Positions 41,350 to 50,399 of a stretch of DNA of 64,000 nucleotides are shown here, one piece after another. Below the pieces are notes generated by a model. It had not been told where the DNA came from. It saw nothing but the letters and a program-made list of their open reading frames with translations, and ran no database searches. Made by a program: the position numbers and the translations under genes. This DNA comes from Nitrogeniibacter sp050293885 (GTDB lineage: Bacteria; Pseudomonadota; Gammaproteobacteria; Burkholderiales; Rhodocyclaceae): contig JBNKNO010000011.1 in assembly GCA_050293885.1 (NCBI GenBank), forward strand, positions 11,714 through 75,713, given 5' to 3'. Every line of letters begins with the position of its first letter. Position 1 is the first letter of the stretch.

Positions 41350-41976
41350 ATGCGATGGTTTGACTGGCGCTGGATCGGTGTTCTTGGCGTCGGCGCGATC
41401 TGCGCCGGATGCACGTCCTTCGGCAAGCCCGAGGTGCCGCCGACGATTTACGACATCCCGCCGCTGACCACGGAGGTGCGTCGGGTGGGGGTGCCGATGG
41501 CCGATCTCGAGGTGATTGCGCCGTCCTGGTTGTCGTCGTCCGCCATGCAATACCGACTGGAGCCGGTCAATCGGCTCGAACGCCGCGTGTTCGCCTCCAG
41601 CCGTTGGGCAGGCATGCCAGCCGAGATGATCGAGGTGGTATTTGGTCGTGTCGTTCAGACCGAGCCGGCGGATAATGGGTCAGGGTGTCGTTTGCGGGTC
41701 GAACTCGACGAGTTCATGCAGCGATTCTCGACGGCAACCGACAGTAGTGGTGTGATCGAAATTCGAGCCACCCTGCTGGCACCGCGTACCGATGTGATCG
41801 TGGCCTATCGTTCGTTCATGGCCGAGCGTCCGGCCCCCAGCGCGGATGCGGCCGGGGGGGTGATTGCATTGCGTGCGGGCGTGAATCAGCTTGCGCTTGA
41901 GTTGGCGGACTGGCTGGCCGGGTTGTCGAGCAACCAGACGCAGATGAGTTCATTGGAGAAGCGCTGCGCCAGATAA
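41350..41976 (+). CDS. ABC-transport auxiliary lipoprotein (PqiC-like)
   Basis: 208 residues. Lipobox CAGC with lipidated C21 (IGVLGVGAICAGC). The mature domain has the auxiliary-component pattern: MADLEVIAPSWLSSSAMQYRLE, then RRVFASSRWAGMPAEMIEVV. Outer-membrane lipoprotein that probably docks the MCE assembly. No MlaA or MlaC gene lies nearby, so this operon is of the MlaFEDB-plus-lipoprotein type. Confidence 0.85.
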   Translation: MRWFDWRWIGVLGVGAICAGCTSFGKPEVPPTIYDIPPLTTEVRRVGVPMADLEVIAPSWLSSSAMQYRLEPVNRLERRVFASSRWAGMPAEMIEVVFGRVVQTEPADNGSGCRLRVELDEFMQRFSTATDSSGVIEIRATLLAPRTDVIVAYRSFMAERPAPSADAAGGVIALRAGVNQLALELADWLAGLSSNQTQMSSLEKRCAR

Positions 41977-42009
41977 GCAGCGCGTCCAAATTCGAGGAGG
42001 AGACCTTTC

Positions 42010-43662
42010 ATGAGTGGCAATCAAGGAACACCGTACGCGCAAGGCCTGGACAAATGCGCGGCCAATTACGTACCGCTGACACCGTTGAGCTTTCTTGAAC
42101 GCAGCGCTTACGTGTATCCCGACCGCGTGGCGGTGGTGCATGGCCAGCGGCGCTACACCTGGAAAGAGGTTGATGCCCGTGCCCGTCGGCTGGCCTCGGC
42201 ACTCAAGGCGCGCGGCATTGGCGAGGGCGACACGGTCGCGGCGGTGCTCAACAACACGCCGGAGATGTACGAAGCGCATTTCGGCGTGCCGGCAACCGGC
42301 GCGGTGCTCAACACCATCAACACCCGTCTGGATGCCGAGGCCATTGCCTTCATCCTCAACCACGGCGAAGCCAAGGTGTTGCTCACCGATCGCGAGTATT
42401 CGCGCACCATGGCCAAGGCGGTCGAGATTGCCGGTCGCGCCGACATGCTGGTGATCGACGTCGATGACCCGGAATACGACGGCCCGGGCGAGTGCATCGG
42501 TTCGCTCGGCTACGAGGCGTTTCTGGCCGAGGGCGACGCGACCGCGACCTTCGACATGCCGGACGACGAGTGGAATCCCATCTCGCTCAACTACACCTCC
42601 GGCACCACGGGTAATCCGAAGGGCGTGGTCTATCACCACCGCGGCGCCTATCTCAACGCCATGTCCAACATCCTGTCGTGGGGCATGCCGCCGCACGCGG
42701 TGTATTTGTGGACGCTGCCGATGTTCCACTGCAACGGCTGGTGCTTTGCATGGACGATGGCCGCCAATGCCGGCGTCAACGTCTGCCTGCGCCGGGTCGA
42801 TCCGCGTCTCATCTTCGAGGCCATCCGCACTCACAAGGTCACGCACTACTGCGGCGCGCCGATCGTGCATTCGATGCTGGCCAATGCGCCGGCCGCGTGG
42901 CGCGAGGGCATTGATCACAAGGTCTTCGGCCTCGTTGCGGCGGCACCGCCGCCGGCCGCGGTGATCGAAGGCATGGCCAACATCGGATTCGACCTGACCC
43001 ATGTGTATGGGCTGACCGAAACCTATGGCCCGGCGGCGGTGTGTGCCAAGCACGACCATTGGGCCGATCTGCCGCTGGCCGAGCAGGTGGCGCTCAACGG
43101 GCGGCAGGGCGTGCGCTATCACGCGCAGGAGGGCGTCTGCGTCATCGACCCGGATACCATGACGCCGGTGCCCTGGGATGGCGAGACCATGGGTGAAATC
43201 ATGTTCCGCGGCAACATCGTGATGAAGGGCTACCTCAAGAACGAGACGGCCACGGAAGAGTCCTTCCGCGGCGGTTGGTACCACACCGGCGACTTGGCCG
43301 TGATGCAGCCTGACGGCTACGTGAAGATCAAGGATCGCTCCAAGGACGTGATCATCTCCGGCGGCGAGAACATCTCCTCCATCGAGGTGGAGGACGCCTT
43401 GTACAAACATCCGGCCGTGCTGGCGGCGGCGGTGGTGGCCGCGCCCGACGAAAAGTGGGGTGAGGTGCCGGCGGCATTCATCGAGTTGCGCGAAGGCAGC
43501 GACGCCACCGAGGATGAACTGCGTACGCATTGCCGCGAATATCTGGCCGGTTTCAAGACGCCGAAGATCTTCACCTTCTGCGAATTGCCCAAGACCTCGA
43601 CCGGCAAGATCCAGAAATTCGTGTTGCGTGAGCGGATGAAGTCGAACTCTGCCATCGAATGA
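42010..43662 (+). CDS. Acyl-CoA synthetase (AMP-forming)
   Basis: 550 residues from ATG 42010, after a GGAGGAG site. Adenylate-forming enzyme: P-loop YTSGTTGNPKG from residue 195, VYGLTETYGPA (A5), GWYHTGDLAVMQPDGYVKIKDRSKDVIISGGENIS (A7-A8 region) and the C-terminal catalytic Lys in TSTGKIQKF. Sequence style matches medium-chain/3-methylmercaptopropionate-type ligases (AlkK/DmdB group). Activates fatty acids at the head of a degradation block. Confidence 0.92.
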   Translation: MSGNQGTPYAQGLDKCAANYVPLTPLSFLERSAYVYPDRVAVVHGQRRYTWKEVDARARRLASALKARGIGEGDTVAAVLNNTPEMYEAHFGVPATGAVLNTINTRLDAEAIAFILNHGEAKVLLTDREYSRTMAKAVEIAGRADMLVIDVDDPEYDGPGECIGSLGYEAFLAEGDATATFDMPDDEWNPISLNYTSGTTGNPKGVVYHHRGAYLNAMSNILSWGMPPHAVYLWTLPMFHCNGWCFAWTMAANAGVNVCLRRVDPRLIFEAIRTHKVTHYCGAPIVHSMLANAPAAWREGIDHKVFGLVAAAPPPAAVIEGMANIGFDLTHVYGLTETYGPAAVCAKHDHWADLPLAEQVALNGRQGVRYHAQEGVCVIDPDTMTPVPWDGETMGEIMFRGNIVMKGYLKNETATEESFRGGWYHTGDLAVMQPDGYVKIKDRSKDVIISGGENISSIEVEDALYKHPAVLAAAVVAAPDEKWGEVPAAFIELREGSDATEDELRTHCREYLAGFKTPKIFTFCELPKTSTGKIQKFVLRERMKSNSAIE

Positions 43663-43677
43663 CGGCCACACGCAGGG

Positions 43678-43717
43678 CGTGACGGCGGGCGCGCATGGAC
43701 GCGCATCTGCCGTCACG
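43678..43717. repeat. Intergenic stem-loop
   Basis: CGTGACGGC (43678-43686) pairs with GCCGTCACG (43709-43717), with inner GCGCG/CGCGC pairing. There is no T-run; it may be an mRNA-processing hairpin or weak terminator between the synthetase and the next gene. Confidence 0.6.
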
Positions 43718-43767
43718 ATGTCTCATATCGAGGCGACGACGAGCGCCCGAAGAGGAGGAGAGAACTC

Positions 43768-44568
43768 ATGAGTGCCAGTACGAATGCGAATGCCGAACCC
43801 ATGGTGCTGCGCGAGGATCGGGGGGGCGTGGCGCATCTGACGCTGAACCGCCCGGGGCAGTTCAATGCCTTGTCCGATGCCATGCTCGGCGCCTTGATCG
43901 AGCAGTTCGACATCATCGGCAATGACACCAGCGTCCGTGCGGTGGTGCTTGGCGGGGCGGGCAAGGCCTTTTGTGCCGGCCACGACCTCAAGGAAATGCG
44001 CGCCAATCACCGCATCGATTTTCAGCAGGCGCTGTTCCGCAAGTGCGGCAAGTTGATGCTCAAGATCATGCGTTTGCCACAGCCGGTCATTGCCCGCGTG
44101 CATGGCATCGCCACGGCCGCCGGTTGCCAGCTGGTGTCGATGTGCGATCTGGCGGTGGCGGCCGATGTGTCGCGCTTTGCGGTGTCCGGCATCAATGTCG
44201 GGCTGTTCTGCTCGACGCCCGCCGTCGGCATCTCGCGCAACATGGGCCGCAAGCAAGCCTTCGAAATGCTGGTGACCGGCGACTTCATCGACGCCACCGA
44301 AGCGCAGCGACGCGGGCTGGTCAATCGTGTCGTTCCGCCCGAAGCGCTCGACGACGAAATTGGCAAACTCGCGGCATCGATCTGCGCCAAGACGCCGATC
44401 GCCGTGAAAATGGGCAAGCAACTCTTCTATCAGCAACTCGAGATGGGCATCGAAGCGGCCTACCAGATGGCGGCCGAAACCATGGCCTGCAACATGATGA
44501 CCGAGGATGCCGCCGAAGGCATCGATGCGTTCATCGCCAAACGCCCGCCGGACTGGAAGGGCCGCTGA
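43768..44568 (+). CDS. Enoyl-CoA hydratase/isomerase family protein (ECHDC3-like)
   Basis: 266 residues. Crotonase fold with oxyanion-hole motifs CAGHDLKEM and HGIATAAGCQL. The segment INVGLFCSTPAVGIS resembles the ECHDC3 branch, and the usual catalytic Glu positions appear not to be conserved, so hydratase activity is doubtful. GGAG site upstream. Sits between the acyl-CoA synthetase and tatD. Confidence 0.85.
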   Translation: MSASTNANAEPMVLREDRGGVAHLTLNRPGQFNALSDAMLGALIEQFDIIGNDTSVRAVVLGGAGKAFCAGHDLKEMRANHRIDFQQALFRKCGKLMLKIMRLPQPVIARVHGIATAAGCQLVSMCDLAVAADVSRFAVSGINVGLFCSTPAVGISRNMGRKQAFEMLVTGDFIDATEAQRRGLVNRVVPPEALDDEIGKLAASICAKTPIAVKMGKQLFYQQLEMGIEAAYQMAAETMACNMMTEDAAEGIDAFIAKRPPDWKGR

Positions 44569-44590
44569 GGTCTTGCCTGCCGGCAAGCCG

Positions 44591-45373
44591 ATGCTGATCG
44601 ATACCCACTGCCATCTCGATGCTGCCGAGTTTGCGGCCGATCGCGATGCGGTGATTGCGCGGGCGCGGGCGGCAGGTGTCGCCGGATTTGTCGTGCCGGG
44701 TGTGACGGCGGCCGGTTTTGACGGCCTCGACCAATTCGCAGACGCCACGCCCGGCGTGGCACGTGCCTTTGGCCTGCACCCGCTGTTTGTTGATGTTGCG
44801 CGGAACGACGATCTGGTCGCACTCGAAGCGCGCCTGGCGCGGCCCGACGTGGTGGCGGTGGGCGAGATCGGGCTCGATGGCTTCGTCGCCGAACCGGCGT
44901 TGGCGGCACAGAAGCCGTGGTTCGAGTCGCAACTGGCGCTGGCCAAGCAGTACGACTTGCCGGTCATCCTGCATGTGCGACGGGCGGTCGATACGATCAT
45001 CCACATGCTCAGGCGGGTGGGCGTGCCGGGTGGCATCGCGCACGCCTTCAACGGCTCGCGACAGCAAGCCGATCAACTCATCGCGTTGGGCTTCAAACTC
45101 GGTTTCGGTGGGACGCTGACCTTTCCCGGCTCGCGTCGTATTCGCGCGCTCGCGGCCGAACTGCCGCTGTCTGCCCTGGTGCTCGAAACCGATGCGCCCG
45201 ATATCGCACCGGCCTGGGCGCAAGGGGCGCGTAACGAGCCGGCGGCGGTGGCGCGTATTGCCGCCGAGATGGCGGCCGTTCGCCAGCTATCGGTCGACGC
45301 GCTCGTCGAGGCAACCGGGCACAACGCCTGCGCCGTGTTACCCCGCCTCGGCCATGTCTTGCTTGCGGGTTGA
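44591..45373 (+). CDS. TatD-family metal-dependent hydrolase
   Basis: 260 residues from ATG 44591 (MLIDTHCHLDAAEF); the longer frame from 44507 overlaps the previous gene. Metal ligands: H-C-H in DTHCHLD, Glu in VAVGEIGLDG, His in VILHVRRA, AHAFNGS, and Asp in LETDAPD. TatD proteins are 3'-5' DNases or D-aminoacyl-tRNA-type hydrolases. Its 3' end overlaps the convergent tetR-family gene by 36 bp. Confidence 0.9.
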   Translation: MLIDTHCHLDAAEFAADRDAVIARARAAGVAGFVVPGVTAAGFDGLDQFADATPGVARAFGLHPLFVDVARNDDLVALEARLARPDVVAVGEIGLDGFVAEPALAAQKPWFESQLALAKQYDLPVILHVRRAVDTIIHMLRRVGVPGGIAHAFNGSRQQADQLIALGFKLGFGGTLTFPGSRRIRALAAELPLSALVLETDAPDIAPAWAQGARNEPAAVARIAAEMAAVRQLSVDALVEATGHNACAVLPRLGHVLLAG

Positions 45374-45949
45374 GGCCGAGCGGGCGATCAGGTCGGCAAT
45401 GTCGCGTTTCAGCGCGTCGACGTCGTTGGAATAGCGGTCGCAGAACATCAGCGAAACGCCGAACACATAGGCGTACAGCAGCATGCTGCGGCTCGAGGCC
45501 TCCGCCATTGGCACGCCGCAAGCGAGAAACAGCGCGCGCGCGCATTCGAGGCGCGTGGTGTCGACTTCCTCCACCACTGCAGCGGCCAGCGCATCGCGCT
45601 TCGCCCAGTCGCGCACGGCCAGTTCGATCATCATGCCGCGCCGGCTGCGGCTGGTGCTATAGACGTCGATGACGTGGTGAATCTGCTTGAGCTCATGTCC
45701 TGGCTCGGCGCGGGTCTGTTTGACGATGTCGCGGATCCGCCCTTCCTTCCAGTGCTCAAGCACGGCGTCGAGCAGGTCGCGACGATCCTTGAAGTGCCAG
45801 TAAAAGCTGCCCTTGGTGACTTTGAGATGCTTGGCGAGCAACTCGACGCGCAGGCCCGCGACCCCCTCTTTGGCAAGCAGGTCGATGGCCGTCAGCACCC
45901 AGGCTTTGCGGTCAAGTTGATTGCGCGCTTTGGTTGCATTGTTCTCCAT
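45338..45949 (-). CDS. TetR/AcrR-family repressor of the ETF/fatty-acid block
   Basis: 203 residues from ATG 45949 (MENNATKARNQLDRKAWVL). HTH motif LAKEGVAGLRVELLAKHLKVTKGSFYWHF region, typical of the family; the ligand-binding C-terminal domain is variable (RSRRGMMIELAVRDWAKRDALA). Divergent from etfBA, with a palindromic operator in between. Probably an acyl-CoA-responsive repressor; the ligand is inferred from the target genes. Confidence 0.9.
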   Translation of the reverse strand: MENNATKARNQLDRKAWVLTAIDLLAKEGVAGLRVELLAKHLKVTKGSFYWHFKDRRDLLDAVLEHWKEGRIRDIVKQTRAEPGHELKQIHHVIDVYSTSRSRRGMMIELAVRDWAKRDALAAAVVEEVDTTRLECARALFLACGVPMAEASSRSMLLYAYVFGVSLMFCDRYSNDVDALKRDIADLIARSASTRKQDMAEAG

Positions 45950-45960
45950 ACGCAAGAGTA

Positions 45961-45994
45961 TTGACAAATTTTGCCGCCATACGCTACCGTATGG
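45961..45994 (+). promoter_or_regulatory. etfBA promoter overlapped by TetR-type operator
   Basis: TTGACA (45961-45966) and TACCGT (45985-45990) form a sigma-70-like promoter with an 18-bp spacer. CCATACG-CTAC-CGTATGG (45977-45994) is a perfect 7-bp dyad covering the -10 box. A further CCATACG half-site lies at the start codon of the tetR-family gene (45946-45952), suggesting autoregulation. Confidence 0.65.
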
Positions 45995-46129
45995 ACCGTG
46001 ATTCTGTGACAACGGGATTTTCGCTTGGCAGTGTCAAGCCAAATATTGTCCCCCGATGCCATAATGAATGTTGATGTTCGCGGCGCTCGTGCGTCGCTTG
46101 TTCAACAAGATCAACGAAGGAGCGCAGCC

Positions 46130-46879
46130 TTGAAGATTCTGGTTCCCGTCAAGCGGGTGGTCGACTACAACGTGAAGGTTCGGGTCAAGAGTGACGGTTC
46201 CGGCGTCGATATCGCCAACGTCAAGATGAGCATGAACCCGTTTGACGAAATCGCGGTGGAAGAGGCGGTTCGTCTCAAGGAAGCCGGCGTGGCCACTGAG
46301 GTCGTGGTGGTTTCCTGCGGCGTCGCCCAGTGCCAGGAAACCTTGCGTACCGCCATGGCCATCGGCGCCGATCGCGGCATTCTGGTGCAGACCGACGAGG
46401 CACTCCAGCCGCTGGCGGTCGCCAAACTGCTCAAGGCCATCTGCGACAAGGAAGCGCCGCAACTGGTTCTTCTCGGCAAGCAGGCGATTGATGACGATGC
46501 CAACCAGACCGGTCAGATGCTCGCTGCGCTCATGAAGGTCGGGCAGGCGACGTTTGCCTCCAAAGTGACCATTGGCGATGGCAAGGCGACCGTGACCCGC
46601 GAGATCGACGGCGGTCTGGAAACGCTGACCATGAAATTGCCGGCCATCGTGACCACCGATCTGCGCCTGAATGAACCGCGCTATGCCACCTTGCCGAACA
46701 TCATGAAAGCGAAGAAGAAGCCGCTGGACAATGTGACCCCGGCTGATCTGGGTGTCGATGTGAGCCCGCGCCTCAAAACCCTCAAGGTTGAAGAGCCGCC
46801 CAAGCGCAGCGCCGGTGTCAAGGTCGCGGACGTGGCCGAACTGGTCGCCAAACTCAAGAACGAAGCGAAGGTGATCTGA
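46130..46879 (+). CDS. etfB: Electron transfer flavoprotein beta subunit
   Basis: 249 residues from TTG 46130, 7 nt after GAAGGAG; the frame is open from 46025, but only this start gives the family N terminus (KILVPVKRVVDYNVKVRVK). AMP/FAD-binding segment VVVSCGVAQCQETLRTAMAIGADRGILV and LLGKQAIDDDANQTGQMLAA, typical of EtfB. Accepts electrons from acyl-CoA dehydrogenases such as the one encoded at 48540. Confidence 0.95.
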   Translation: MKILVPVKRVVDYNVKVRVKSDGSGVDIANVKMSMNPFDEIAVEEAVRLKEAGVATEVVVVSCGVAQCQETLRTAMAIGADRGILVQTDEALQPLAVAKLLKAICDKEAPQLVLLGKQAIDDDANQTGQMLAALMKVGQATFASKVTIGDGKATVTREIDGGLETLTMKLPAIVTTDLRLNEPRYATLPNIMKAKKKPLDNVTPADLGVDVSPRLKTLKVEEPPKRSAGVKVADVAELVAKLKNEAKVI

Positions 46880-46881
46880 TC

Positions 46882-47814
46882 ATGAGCATTCTCGTCATTG
46901 CAGAACACGACAACAGCACGCTCAAGGTGAGCACCCTGAATACCATCGCCGCGGCGCAGGCCATTGGTGGCGATGTGGACGTCCTGATCGCCGGCAGCGG
47001 GTGTGACGCTGCCGCCCAGGCCGCTGCCAATCTGGCCGGCGTGAGTCGTGTGCGTGTGGCCGATGCGGCGCACTATGCCGACCAGGGTGCGGAAAACGTG
47101 GCCGAGCTGATCCTCGCCAATGCCAGCGCCTACAGCCATGTGCTGGCACCGGCGAGCACCTTCGGCAAGAACGTGCTCCCGCGCGTGGCCGCCATGCTGG
47201 ATGTCGCGCAGATTTCCGACATCATCGGTGTCGAGTCTGCCGATACCTTCAAGCGCCCGATCTATGCCGGTAACGCCATTGCCACGGTCCAGAGTGCCGA
47301 TGCGATCAAGGTGATCACCGTGCGCACGACGGCCTTCGATGCCGTCGCCGAAGGCGGTTCGGCAACGGTGGAAGCGATCGAGGCGGCTGCCGACACCGGT
47401 TTGAGCACCGTCGTCGGGCGTGAGCTGACCAAGTCGGAGCGCCCGGAGCTGGGTGCTGCCAGTGTGATCGTCTCCGGTGGCCGTGGCGTCGCCAGCAGCG
47501 AAAACTATCATGCCTTGCTCGAGCCGCTGGCCGACAAGCTCGGCGCCGCGCTCGGTGCCAGCCGTGCAGCCGTCGATGCCGGCTACGTGCCCAACGACTA
47601 CCAGGTGGGGCAGACCGGCAAGATCGTGGCCCCGCAGTTGTATGTCGCAATCGGCATTTCCGGTGCGATCCAGCATCTGGCCGGCATGAAGGACTCGAAG
47701 GTCATCGTGGCCATCAACAAGGACGAGGAGGCGCCGATCTTCCAGGTGGCCGATTACGGCCTGGTGGCTGATCTGTTCGACGCCGTGCCGGCGCTGACCG
47801 CGGCGCTGGGGTAA
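46882..47814 (+). CDS. etfA: Electron transfer flavoprotein alpha subunit
   Basis: 310 residues, 2 bp after etfB. C-terminal FAD-binding domain with VIVSGGRGV, LGASRAAVDAGYVPNDYQVGQTGKIVAP, GISGAIQHLAGMKDSKVIVAINKDEEAPIF, all EtfA hallmarks. Forms the heterodimer with EtfB and reduces ETF-quinone oxidoreductase. Confidence 0.96.
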   Translation: MSILVIAEHDNSTLKVSTLNTIAAAQAIGGDVDVLIAGSGCDAAAQAAANLAGVSRVRVADAAHYADQGAENVAELILANASAYSHVLAPASTFGKNVLPRVAAMLDVAQISDIIGVESADTFKRPIYAGNAIATVQSADAIKVITVRTTAFDAVAEGGSATVEAIEAAADTGLSTVVGRELTKSERPELGAASVIVSGGRGVASSENYHALLEPLADKLGAALGASRAAVDAGYVPNDYQVGQTGKIVAPQLYVAIGISGAIQHLAGMKDSKVIVAINKDEEAPIFQVADYGLVADLFDAVPALTAALG

Positions 47815-47827
47815 GCCGGAGGCCCAC

Positions 47828-48493
47828 GTGAATTTCGCCGCCGAGCTCTTCCCGACTGCCTGGATGTGGGGCTCGGGTGTGCTCGCGGCGATCGTCGCGG
47901 TGTGGATGTGGCGTACCGGTCCGTGGCACAGCCTGCGAGAATCGCAGCGGCTCAACTTGTGGTTGGGGCTGGGCGTGATGCTCGCACTGGTCTGGAGCCT
48001 CAAGGCCGGCATCTACGCCGGTCTCGATCTTCATCTGCTCGGCGCCATGGTGGTGACCCTGGTGTTCGGGCCGCAATTGGGCATGGGGGCGCTTGCCATC
48101 GCCTTGTTGGGCGTGACCCTCAACGGCGGTGCGCAGTGGTCGGCCTTTGCCATCAATTGGCTGGTGATGGCGGTGGTTCCGGTCGCGATTGCCAATGGCT
48201 ACTTCCGCCTCATCGAGCGCGTCGCACCCAAGCATTTCTTTGTTTTCATCTTTGTCATCGCATTTTTCGGTAGCGGGTTGAGCGTGTTGCTGCAAGGTGC
48301 CTTCGCGTCGCTGCTGCTTTGGTCTGCGGGGGCGTACACCTACGATTTTCTGGCGGCAAACTACCTGCCGTACTTCCTGCTGCTGGGTTTTTCCGAAGCG
48401 TGGCTGTCGGGTATGGCGGTGACCTTGATGGTGGTGTTTCGTCCGGGCTGGGTGGTGCGTTTCGATGACCGGGTTTATCTGTGGAACAAATGA
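47828..48493 (+). CDS. CbiM-like energy-coupling factor transporter permease
   Basis: 221 residues from GTG 47828. Six or seven hydrophobic segments. The order of helices and LLGAMVVTLVFGPQLGMGALAIALLGVTLNGG resemble CbiM-type S components, but the N-terminal metal-binding His of true CbiM/NikM proteins is absent (MNFAAELFPTAW). Sits between etfA and an acyl-CoA dehydrogenase, which is odd for a cobalt transporter; no CbiN, Q or O genes are near. Substrate unknown. Confidence 0.65.
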   Translation: MNFAAELFPTAWMWGSGVLAAIVAVWMWRTGPWHSLRESQRLNLWLGLGVMLALVWSLKAGIYAGLDLHLLGAMVVTLVFGPQLGMGALAIALLGVTLNGGAQWSAFAINWLVMAVVPVAIANGYFRLIERVAPKHFFVFIFVIAFFGSGLSVLLQGAFASLLLWSAGAYTYDFLAANYLPYFLLLGFSEAWLSGMAVTLMVVFRPGWVVRFDDRVYLWNK

Positions 48494-48539
48494 AGTGGTC
48501 GGTGTCAGGCCGACACGCGAACAACATGGAGAGTAGGCA

Positions 48540-50333
48540 ATGAGTGAGTACGTCGCCCCGATTCGGGACATGAAGTTCGTGATGAAGGAGCTCGCCGGGC
48601 TCGAGCAGATTTCAGCCTTGCCGGGCTGCGAGGACGCCTCGGAAGATCTGGTCGACGCCGTCCTTGAAGAGGCGGGGAAATTCGCCGCCGGCGTGCTGTC
48701 ACCGCTCAATCGGGTCGGCGACCAGCAAGGTGCACGCTGGAAAGACGGCGAGGTGACCACGGCGGAAGGCTGGAAGGCCGCCTACAAGCAGTTTGCCGAG
48801 TCGGGCTGGACCTCGCTGGCCTGCGATCCGGAATACGGCGGCCAGGGCCTGCCCAAGATCGTGAACAGCGCCGTCATGGAAATGTGGAAATCGGCCAACA
48901 TGGCCTTTTCACTGTGCCCCATGCTTACCCAAGGCGCCATCGAGGCGTTGATGCTGCGCGGCACCGACGCGCAGAAGGCGACCTATCTCGAACGGATGGT
49001 GAGCGGTGAATGGACCGGCACCATGAACCTCACCGAGCCGCAGGCGGGTTCCGATCTGGCCGCGGTGCGCACGCGGGCGGAGCCGCAGGGTGACGGCAGC
49101 TACAAGCTCTTCGGCCAGAAGATCTTCATCACCTACGGCGAGCACGACATGACGGACAACATCGTCCATCTGGTGTTGGCACGCCTGCCCGATGCGCCGG
49201 AGGGCGTGAAGGGCATTTCCTTGTTTGTGGCGCCCAAGTTCATGGTCAATGACGATGGTTCGCTGGGTGAGCGCAACGACGTGCATTGCGTGTCGATCGA
49301 ACACAAGCTGGGTATCCACGCCAGCCCCACCTGCGTGCTTGCTTTTGGCGACCAGGGGGGCGCGACCGGTTATCTGGTGGGTGAGGCCAATCGCGGGCTT
49401 GAGTACATGTTCATCATGATGAACGAGGCGCGCTTTGCGGTCGGTATGGAAGGGGTGGCGTTGGCCGAGCGCGCCTATCAGCAGGCCGTCGGTTATGCGC
49501 GCGATCGCGTGCAGGGCACCGAGGCTGGCGTGCGCGGCGGTCCCAAGGTGGCGATCATTCGACATGCCGACGTGCGTCGCCTGCTGATGAGCATGCGCGC
49601 GCAAACCGAGGCCATGCGCGCCCTGGCTTACGTGGTCGGTGCGGCCACCGACGTGGCGCATTGCCATCCGGACGAAGGTGAACGTGCACGCGCGCAGGCT
49701 TTTGTCGACTTGATGATTCCCATCGTCAAGGGCTGGAGCACCGAGAACTCGATCGACATTACCTCGATGGGCGTGCAGGTGCATGGCGGTATGGGTTTCA
49801 TCGAAGAGACCGGCGCGGCGCAGCATCTGCGTGATTCACGCATCACCACGATCTACGAAGGCACGACGGCGATCCAGGCCAACGACCTGATCGGGCGCAA
49901 GATTGCGCGCGAGAACGGGGTGACCATCAAGGCGGTGATCGAGCAGATGCGCGGCGTGGTCGCCGAACTGGCCGGACACGACAGGGAGGCGCTGGCGGCC
50001 ATCCGCAATTCGCTGGCCAGCGGCATCGATGCCCTGGAGGCGGCCACGGCCTACATCCTCGAGACCTACGGTACGGACATCAAGGCGGCTTCGGTGGGTT
50101 CGGTACCCATGCTCAAATTGCTCGGCATTGTCGCTGGCGGTTGGCAGATGGCGCGCGCTGCGCTGATCAGCCAGCAGCACGTCGACGCGGGCACCACCGA
50201 TACCTTCTATCAGAACAAGATTCACTCGGCGCGTTTTTACGCCGACCACGTGTTGTCGCAGGCAAGCGGGCTGTCCTACGCCGTGGTCAATGGTGCCGAC
50301 GGGGCTTGGGCGCTGGAGGACGATGCGTTCTGA
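48540..50333 (+). CDS. Acyl-CoA dehydrogenase (long, C-terminally extended type)
   Basis: 597 residues, longer than the 380-400 of classical enzymes and matching the DmdC/AcdB-type with extra C-terminal domain. FAD-binding TMNLTEPQAGSDLAAV and IFITYGEHDM; substrate-loop GEANRGLEYMF and MNEARFAVGMEGVALAERAYQQAV. The catalytic Glu is expected in ITTIYEGTTAIQANDLIG. Uses ETF as acceptor; etfBA lies just upstream. Confidence 0.93.
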   Translation: MSEYVAPIRDMKFVMKELAGLEQISALPGCEDASEDLVDAVLEEAGKFAAGVLSPLNRVGDQQGARWKDGEVTTAEGWKAAYKQFAESGWTSLACDPEYGGQGLPKIVNSAVMEMWKSANMAFSLCPMLTQGAIEALMLRGTDAQKATYLERMVSGEWTGTMNLTEPQAGSDLAAVRTRAEPQGDGSYKLFGQKIFITYGEHDMTDNIVHLVLARLPDAPEGVKGISLFVAPKFMVNDDGSLGERNDVHCVSIEHKLGIHASPTCVLAFGDQGGATGYLVGEANRGLEYMFIMMNEARFAVGMEGVALAERAYQQAVGYARDRVQGTEAGVRGGPKVAIIRHADVRRLLMSMRAQTEAMRALAYVVGAATDVAHCHPDEGERARAQAFVDLMIPIVKGWSTENSIDITSMGVQVHGGMGFIEETGAAQHLRDSRITTIYEGTTAIQANDLIGRKIARENGVTIKAVIEQMRGVVAELAGHDREALAAIRNSLASGIDALEAATAYILETYGTDIKAASVGSVPMLKLLGIVAGGWQMARAALISQQHVDAGTTDTFYQNKIHSARFYADHVLSQASGLSYAVVNGADGAWALEDDAF

Positions 50334-50349
50334 TTGGGTAGCGCGCATG

Positions 50350-50382
50350 AAAAAGGGGAGCGATTGTCGCTCCCCTTTTTTT
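50350..50382. terminator. Bidirectional intrinsic terminator
   Basis: AAAAAGGGGAGCGA, loop TTG, TCGCTCCCCTTTTTTT: a perfect 14-bp dyad between the convergent acyl-CoA dehydrogenase and parvulin genes. Confidence 0.94.
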
Positions 50383-50399
50383 GCGTCACGGTGCGGTGC

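Noticed and set aside
43678..43717. Terminator after the acyl-CoA synthetase
   Set aside because: A strong stem-loop but no T-run; listed as a hairpin only.
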